Below, piece by piece: positions 7,475 to 11,879 of a DNA stretch of 11,879 nucleotides. The position numbers were made by a program, and so were the translations under genes. The notes under the pieces are model-generated. The model saw only the letters and a list, made by a program, of their open reading frames with translations. It ran no database searches and was not told the origin of the DNA. Source of the stretch: Alphaproteobacteria bacterium (GTDB lineage Bacteria > Pseudomonadota > Alphaproteobacteria > Puniceispirillales > Puniceispirillaceae); contig WTHW01000171.1 in NCBI GenBank assembly GCA_011526395.1, positions 1 through 11,879 on the forward strand. Direction: 5' to 3'. Numbering within the stretch: position 1 is the first letter of the stretch; the number at the start of each line of letters is the position of its first letter.

Positions 7475-8848
7475 TTATTCTAACGATTGCTCACCAATAA
7501 GGCTGGAACCTGATTTGTGAGAGGATGCATCTTTGCTAAATTGCGCCATGGCATCATAAATCGGCTTAATAAGCACAAGCGGCTGTGCCGCATCAGATGA
7601 TGTCATATCACATTCTAGCATATTTGTCTTAATGTGGGTAGTCACAGCCCTTTCGTCAAGGGCTGAGGGGTAAGGAAAAATCATGCGCAGCTCTGGCGGA
7701 TAGGCCATTAATGCCGCGCGATACGGATTATCTTCGCTAAAGGCTGAAAGACGTGATTGTGACATAGGAAGAAGCTGGCAATCATGGCTGGATTTCACGA
7801 TAAATCGGCCCTGATAGACGATATTATCACCTGCTTTTAGCAAGATGGGGTCATGGGGGCGCCCTGCTTCTGGCAGGATATCAATGAAGGCGGGGCGAAA
7901 TTTTATGATGGTGCGACCCAATGTCACTTGGCCTTGTTCAGGCAGAGGCGCTAGCAGGCGAGAGACAGCGTCAAATGAGGGGCGATATTGTGCATGTCCG
8001 ATGACGCCAATCAGCTGGCGGAAGAGATGAATCTGTGCGTTTTTCGATAATTGCAAAACAGCATCACGGCGAAGATGAAGCGTGAGATGGTCATTATCCC
8101 AATGAGCGGCTTGCGCTATGAATGCAGAGATAGATGTATCAATCACAGAGCGATATCGCGATGCCAGTTGAGATAAGCTGCCAAGCGCAGTGCTAAGTTC
8201 TGGCTCGCTGAGAAGCAGATTACGCCATCTGACACGTTCAAATTGTTGTTTGTGATTTGACGGGTCAGAGATAAAAGATAAATCCCTGTCATGGCAATAA
8301 TCAATCAGCGCCTGTTTTGAGAGATGAAGATAAGGGCGCAACATGATGACATCTTGTCTTTGTGATACAGGCGTCATGGCTGATAGGCCAAGTAAGCCGC
8401 TATCATGGGCAAGGCGCATGGCTGTTGTTTCAACCTGATCTCCATGATGATGAGCCAGCCATAACATGCCAGCATGTGCGCGCGCGTAAGAGCATAAAAG
8501 GGCATAGCGATTATCCCTTGCCCATTCTTGGATAGCTGTTTTGGGTGGTTGTGCTGTTACAGTTAAGGTAACAGCATCAATGCCATGCTTATCACACTGC
8601 TTTGCGACGGCTTCAGCTTCATCGCGCGCTTCGGTGCGCAGATTATGGTTCACAATCAGAGCCGTGAGGCGCGCCTTGTGATGAGGCGCTAGCGCGGCAA
8701 GCGCATGGAGAAGCGCCGTTGAATCAGGCCCGCCTGATAGCGCGACGCACCAATGGCGCGCGCTGGGATGTTTGGCAACAGATTGAAAGCACTCAGCGAT
8801 GGCGTCATGCAAATTGGCGGTAGTATCGAGAGGATGATTACCCGTCAC
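7475..8848 (-). CDS. tilS: tRNA(Ile)-lysidine synthase
   Basis: Modifies the wobble cytidine of the CAU-anticodon tRNA-Ile to lysidine, using ATP and lysine, so that it reads AUA instead of AUG. The 457 residues are within the family range. The N-type ATP-pyrophosphatase core shows the PP-loop SGGPDS (38-43), VNHNLR (66-71), the AIQEWARDNRYALL stretch (105-118) and HHHGDQVETTAMRL (133-146), the TilS signature, here with Gly where Ala or Asp is more usual. The C-terminal part is less conserved and fits the tRNA-binding regions. The start is probably the GTG at 8848, overlapping the end of cpoB by 11 bp. No good Shine-Dalgarno sequence precedes it, so coupling to cpoB translation is likely; a TTG at codon 13 is the main alternative. 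Next to ftsH, as in many alphaproteobacteria. Confidence 0.93.
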   Translation of the reverse strand: MTGNHPLDTTANLHDAIAECFQSVAKHPSARHWCVALSGGPDSTALLHALAALAPHHKARLTALIVNHNLRTEARDEAEAVAKQCDKHGIDAVTLTVTAQPPKTAIQEWARDNRYALLCSYARAHAGMLWLAHHHGDQVETTAMRLAHDSGLLGLSAMTPVSQRQDVIMLRPYLHLSKQALIDYCHDRDLSFISDPSNHKQQFERVRWRNLLLSEPELSTALGSLSQLASRYRSVIDTSISAFIAQAAHWDNDHLTLHLRRDAVLQLSKNAQIHLFRQLIGVIGHAQYRPSFDAVSRLLAPLPEQGQVTLGRTIIKFRPAFIDILPEAGRPHDPILLKAGDNIVYQGRFIVKSSHDCQLLPMSQSRLSAFSEDNPYRAALMAYPPELRMIFPYPSALDERAVTTHIKTNMLECDMTSSDAAQPLVLIKPIYDAMAQFSKDASSHKSGSSLIGEQSLE

Positions 8849-10004
8849 AAGAGGCCGCGATTTTCAATTCTGATAAACGGTTGATGAAGGCATCTGTTGG
8901 CTGGTCAAGCATTTGCGGTAAATCAGCAAATATCTGACAGGCTTGTTCTGATGTGGCGAAATTCAACACTGATTCAGCAATCATCAAGATAGCTTCTGGC
9001 AGGCGTGAATCATCTGGGAATTCAGAATTAAATTCTGTGAATGACATCGCTGAATTGCCATAGTCACCTTGAATAAATTGCACACGGCCTAGCCAATAAA
9101 GGACGTCTGCTGAACGCTCATCTTCGGGGTGAAGCTGGCGGAATTCAGCAAAGCCTTTTTCAGCTGTTTCAAGATCATTTTGCAACATACGGCCAAAGGC
9201 AAAACGATATTGCTCTTCTGGGCTACCTTCTGGCAGGACTGTTTCAGGCGCCTCTTCAACAACCTCTTCTGGCTGTTGTTCTGGCGTATCTGATGGCGCG
9301 GATGTGTCAGCTAATTGCGTTTGGTTATCATCGCTTGCAGATGCTTCACTGCTGTCATCAGCCTGCGCTTCTGTGTCTTGTGATGGGGCGGCGGCTATCT
9401 CATCTGTGCTGGCATTATCTGTGCTGTTATCAAGAGGTGCTGATTTTGCGAGTTCTGTTTCAAGAGCATCATCTTTTTCAACAGTCCATACAGAGCCGCC
9501 GGTATCATTATCACGGCTCATAGAGACAGATGGAGCTGTGCCGGCGCCAGAGACATCATCTTGTAGGATGGCATCTGCTAGATTATCACTGCTCATCGTT
9601 AGTAATGTCTGCATACGCTTTTCAAGACGAAGAACGCGGAATTCAATATCTGATGATAATTCGATAGAGCGGCGCAATCTTTGGTTAAAGATATCAAGCG
9701 TGTCACCTAGCTCGCCAATTTGGCCTTTTAGCTCTTTTAGTTTGACGCCTGTCTGTGTTGATAAATCATCATTGGCTGTTGCCATTTCCTCAATCTTCAT
9801 GCGGATAGCGCGAAATTCTGTCTCAAGCGTGCCGCGCACTGTTTTGAGGTTTTCCTCAATCGTGTTCAAACGCGTTTGCTGGCGTGCCATCAATGCTGAA
9901 TTTGAGTCACTTGATTGCGCATATGCGGCAGTAAAGGGAAATGAGGCAAAAAGCCCGATAAGAGCTGTCTTGGCAATGGTCAACTTTAGGACAGATACGC
10001 GCAT
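8838..10004 (-). CDS. cpoB: Tol-Pal system periplasmic coordinator CpoB (YbgF)
   Basis: In E. coli this periplasmic protein couples the Tol machine to PBP1B-driven peptidoglycan synthesis at division; the role here is inferred from family and location. From the chosen ATG (388 aa) it has a signal peptide (1-29, cleavage after AYA), a long heptad-rich coiled coil (about 38-136), an acidic Ser/Asp/Thr/Glu/Gln linker (about 138-258) and a C-terminal TPR-like domain (about 261-388). Cysteines at 356 and 386 could form a disulfide. The frame extends upstream to a TTG at 10100, but that codon lies in the pal terminator and would bury the signal peptide behind 32 polar residues. An ATG at 10076 has the same problem. 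GTGAG (10014-10018) lies 9 nt before the chosen start. The linker is much longer than in the E. coli protein. Confidence 0.92.
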   Translation of the reverse strand: MRVSVLKLTIAKTALIGLFASFPFTAAYAQSSDSNSALMARQQTRLNTIEENLKTVRGTLETEFRAIRMKIEEMATANDDLSTQTGVKLKELKGQIGELGDTLDIFNQRLRRSIELSSDIEFRVLRLEKRMQTLLTMSSDNLADAILQDDVSGAGTAPSVSMSRDNDTGGSVWTVEKDDALETELAKSAPLDNSTDNASTDEIAAAPSQDTEAQADDSSEASASDDNQTQLADTSAPSDTPEQQPEEVVEEAPETVLPEGSPEEQYRFAFGRMLQNDLETAEKGFAEFRQLHPEDERSADVLYWLGRVQFIQGDYGNSAMSFTEFNSEFPDDSRLPEAILMIAESVLNFATSEQACQIFADLPQMLDQPTDAFINRLSELKIAASCDG

Positions 10005-10098
10005 GATGATTATCTCACTATTCACAAATTTGCCAGCATCTCGTGTCTTATGAGCGAAAGCTGGCTTCCTTAACATGTTGGTACCTTCAGAATAAGGC

Positions 10099-10129
10099 AA
10101 AAAAAAGGCCTTGCAAGATGCAAGGCCTT
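10099..10129 (-). terminator. Rho-independent terminator after pal
   Basis: The minus strand forms a perfect 11-bp stem, AAGGCCTTGCA / TGCAAGGCCTT, with a 3-nt TCT loop. It ends in a run of eight T, of which two close the stem and six follow it. It lies 25 bp past the pal stop. The A-rich 5' flank on the minus strand is too short for it to be read confidently as a two-way terminator. Confidence 0.9.
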
Positions 10130-10154
10130 CGAAAATTAAAAGCCGTTCAAGCTA

Positions 10155-10706
10155 TTAGTTCAATACAGTCACTGAGCGACGATTCTTTGCCCATGCTTCT
10201 TCGTTTGAACCAACTGCGGCTGGACGCTCTTTGCCGTATGATACGATACGGATACGTGAGCCATCGACACCCTTTGCAACAAGGTAGTCACGTGCGGCAG
10301 ATGCGCGGCGCTCACCCAATGCAAGGTTATATTCTCTTGTGCCGCGTTCGTCAGCATGACCTTCGACTTTCACGCGGAAGCTTGGCTTTGCGTTTAGAAG
10401 TGCTGCTTGTGCGTCAAGTGTTGCCATCGCGTCTGCAGAAAGCTGTGATGAGTCATAACCGAACAATACTGTATCGCCGATAGATACCATTTCAGCGCGT
10501 GCTGCTTCTAGAGCTGAGTTATCAGCGTTTGATGCGGCAGATGCGCTGGAAGAAGATGATGATGACGCAGATGCGGTTGATGATGCAGATGATGCTGTCG
10601 CGTCTGCTGATGATGTGCCTGCAGCTTCTTCTGAGATTGTTGAAGCTGTTTCACAAGCTGCTAGCAAAAATGTAGCGGCAAATAGCGTAAATAAAGGTTT
10701 GAACAT
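10155..10706 (-). CDS. pal: Peptidoglycan-associated lipoprotein Pal
   Basis: Outer-membrane lipoprotein that binds peptidoglycan and TolB, the outer anchor of the Tol-Pal complex. The 183-residue protein has a lipoprotein signal with lipobox LAAC, so Cys18 would be the acylated first residue of the mature form. A low-complexity Ser/Ala linker (about 21-62) follows, then an OmpA-like domain (about 70-183). That domain carries VEGHADERGTREYN (114-127) and LGERRA (130-135), with Asp119 and Arg134 as the expected diaminopimelate-binding residues, then SYGKERP. The start is firm: GGGAG (10714-10718) lies 7 nt upstream of the ATG. It follows tolB after 210 bp and ends at a strong terminator. The linker codons are mostly TCA, TCT, GCA and GAT, a near-repetitive stretch on both sides of 10570. 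Confidence 0.97.
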   Translation of the reverse strand: MFKPLFTLFAATFLLAACETASTISEEAAGTSSADATASSASSTASASSSSSSSASAASNADNSALEAARAEMVSIGDTVLFGYDSSQLSADAMATLDAQAALLNAKPSFRVKVEGHADERGTREYNLALGERRASAARDYLVAKGVDGSRIRIVSYGKERPAAVGSNEEAWAKNRRSVTVLN

Positions 10707-10779
10707 TCTGATGCTCCCAAATTTATGAACAAACCTAGCCGAGGTCTGAACAATAGCGAATCTTTAACTTTCTATCGCA

Positions 10780-10803
10780 TTTGCCAGCTTAATTTTTGGC
10801 AAA
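10780..10803. repeat. Inverted repeat in the tolB-pal gap
   Basis: TTTGCCA and TGGCAAA form a perfect 7-bp inverted repeat with a 10-bp AT-rich centre, 74 bp before the pal start. It could be a dimer-bound operator or a weak mRNA hairpin; no T-run follows on either strand. I could not place a convincing promoter in the rest of this 210-bp gap (10707-10916), and no open frame in it looks like a gene. Confidence 0.4.
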
Positions 10804-10916
10804 CACACATGCCGCAGACACCGCACGGTCCCTAAAGCAAATTAGTAAATAGTATGTCCATAGCATTGAAAAGCTTAAGAGGCAAGCAATTCTGTTTAAA
10901 ATCCAACTTGTTTTCA

Positions 10917-11879
10917 CTAGCGCAGAAGTGGTGACCATGCAGGATCACTCGCATCAGCTGGGGTGATCATTCTGCTTTCGTTGAAACCGGTGATATCAAC
11001 ACGGTACATGGCAACTTCGCCGCCTGTGCCATCATCTTCAACTGGCTCTTGTTTGAAATACATTAGGACTCTGCCATTTGGTGCCCATGTTGGCCCTTCG
11101 ACGAGGAAGCCTCTTGCCAGTAGGCGCTCGCCTGAACCATCCACATTCATGACGCCAATGAAGAACTCACCTTTGACGATTTTGGTAAAGGCAATGATGT
11201 CACCACGCGGTGACCAGACAGGTGTGGCGTAGCGACCATCACCATAGCTGATGCGCTTTACATTCTTGCCATTGCGTCCCATCACATAAAGCTGTTGTGA
11301 GCCGCCTCTGTCTGAATTAAAGACAATTTGCGACCCATCAGGGCTATAGCTTGGTGAGGTATCAATAGATGGTGAGCGCGTTAATTGCGTCATATCTTGT
11401 GTTTTTAAATCAAGCTCATAGATGTCTGTCAGGCCATCTTCTGCCAAAGACATAATCAGCGCATCGCCATCAGGGCTAAAGCGCGGGGCAAAGGTCATGC
11501 CAGGAAATGAGCCGACACGCTCTGTCCGACCCGTCGCGACATCAAGCAAATAGACATTTGGCTCGTCATTGAAATAATTCAGATAGGCAATTTCATGAGC
11601 CGTTGGCGAGAAACGTGGGGTTAGCACCAAATCATAACCAGATGTTAAGAAGCGGTGATTGTGACCATCTTGATCCATGATAGCGAGACGTTTTACGCGC
11701 CTGTCAGCAGGGCCTGATTCTGAGACATAGACGATTTGTGTGTCGAAATAGGCGCTATCGCCTGTGAATTCTTCATAGACGAAATCAGCGATTTGGTGCG
11801 AGAGGCGGCGCAGGCCAGCTGTGTCTGTTGAGCCTTCGCCAGAGGTTATATCGCGCTGTGCGATGACATCCCATAAGAC
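10917..11879 (-). CDS. tolB: Tol-Pal system beta-propeller protein TolB (5' end outside window)
   Basis: Periplasmic component of the Tol-Pal machine that shuttles between TolA and Pal. The frame stays open to the window edge, giving 320 residues; roughly 110 of a usual 430, including the signal peptide and start, are missing. The first visible part is the end of the N-terminal domain (LWDVIAQ near the edge, YFDTQIVYVSESG about residues 44-56), then VKRLAIMDQDG, which leads into the propeller. TolB-type blades recur with the motifs PRFSPTA, PRFSPDG, PSYSPDG, PVWSPRG, PTWAPNG and a final PAWSPLL. The ATG at 11678 is internal (the Met of LAIMDQDG) and is not the start. The family places tolQ, tolR and tolA upstream, outside this window. 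Confidence 0.97.
   Translation of the reverse strand, partial: VLWDVIAQRDITSGEGSTDTAGLRRLSHQIADFVYEEFTGDSAYFDTQIVYVSESGPADRRVKRLAIMDQDGHNHRFLTSGYDLVLTPRFSPTAHEIAYLNYFNDEPNVYLLDVATGRTERVGSFPGMTFAPRFSPDGDALIMSLAEDGLTDIYELDLKTQDMTQLTRSPSIDTSPSYSPDGSQIVFNSDRGGSQQLYVMGRNGKNVKRISYGDGRYATPVWSPRGDIIAFTKIVKGEFFIGVMNVDGSGERLLARGFLVEGPTWAPNGRVLMYFKQEPVEDDGTGGEVAMYRVDITGFNESRMITPADASDPAWSPLLR

Noticed and set aside
7463..7500. TAGAAT at 7482-7477 as a -10 element for ftsH
   Set aside because: There is no matching -35 at 15-19 bp, and the start would leave fewer than 10 nt before the GTG; read-through from tilS is simpler.
9304..10053. A 249-codon open frame on the plus strand opposite cpoB
   Set aside because: It is antisense to a well-supported secreted protein, its product is a Ser-rich mirror of the acidic linker and coiled coil, and it shows no family motif or convincing ribosome site.
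10043..10483. A 146-codon plus-strand open frame crossing the pal terminator and the pal 3' half
   Set aside because: It runs through the terminator hairpin and antisense to the OmpA-like domain, with an unconvincing Leu/Arg-rich product.
1..11879. Search for accessory systems: mobile elements, CRISPR, phage genes, toxin-antitoxin pairs, defence genes, tRNAs
   Set aside because: All coding space is taken by recognised core genes, and the gaps are too short and lack the needed repeats or motifs.

Overview
The window is a compact, housekeeping stretch of an alphaproteobacterial chromosome. Every gene lies on the minus strand, so transcription runs from high to low coordinates. In that direction the order is tolB (cut by the window edge), pal, cpoB (ybgF), tilS, ftsH, folP, glmM, serC, serA. 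The run pal-cpoB-tilS-ftsH-folP-glmM is a familiar alphaproteobacterial arrangement. The SerC branch and the long N-terminal extension on FolP point the same way. GC content is middling, by eye a little under 50%, which would suit a marine alphaproteobacterium such as the SAR116 group; that placement is inference.

Region by region: 11879-10917 holds the last 320 codons of tolB. A 210-bp gap with an inverted repeat leads to pal (10706-10155). A strong intrinsic terminator (10129-10099) follows pal and separates it from cpoB. From cpoB to folP (10004-4403) genes overlap or abut: cpoB/tilS overlap by 11 bp, tilS/ftsH are 12 bp apart, and ftsH/folP abut exactly. A 108-bp gap with a promoter candidate precedes glmM (4294-2912). 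A 126-bp gap then carries a good sigma-70-type promoter and a small leader hairpin just before serC (from 2785). serA overlaps the serC stop and runs to position 25.

The genes form three functional blocks. TolB, Pal and CpoB belong to the Tol-Pal envelope machine, which links outer-membrane constriction and peptidoglycan synthesis at division. TilS, FtsH, FolP and GlmM are core functions: tRNA-Ile decoding, membrane proteolysis, folate synthesis, and a sugar precursor for peptidoglycan and LPS. SerC and SerA perform adjacent steps of the phosphorylated serine pathway and form their own promoter-led unit.

I found no mobile element, CRISPR array, phage gene, toxin-antitoxin pair, tRNA or rRNA, and no coding sequence of unknown family. 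I do not see a previously undescribed system. The points most worth a second look are regulatory: the serC leader hairpin, a strong hairpin just inside folP, the pal terminator inside a usually continuous cluster, and a 9-bp word that recurs in three of the four main gaps.
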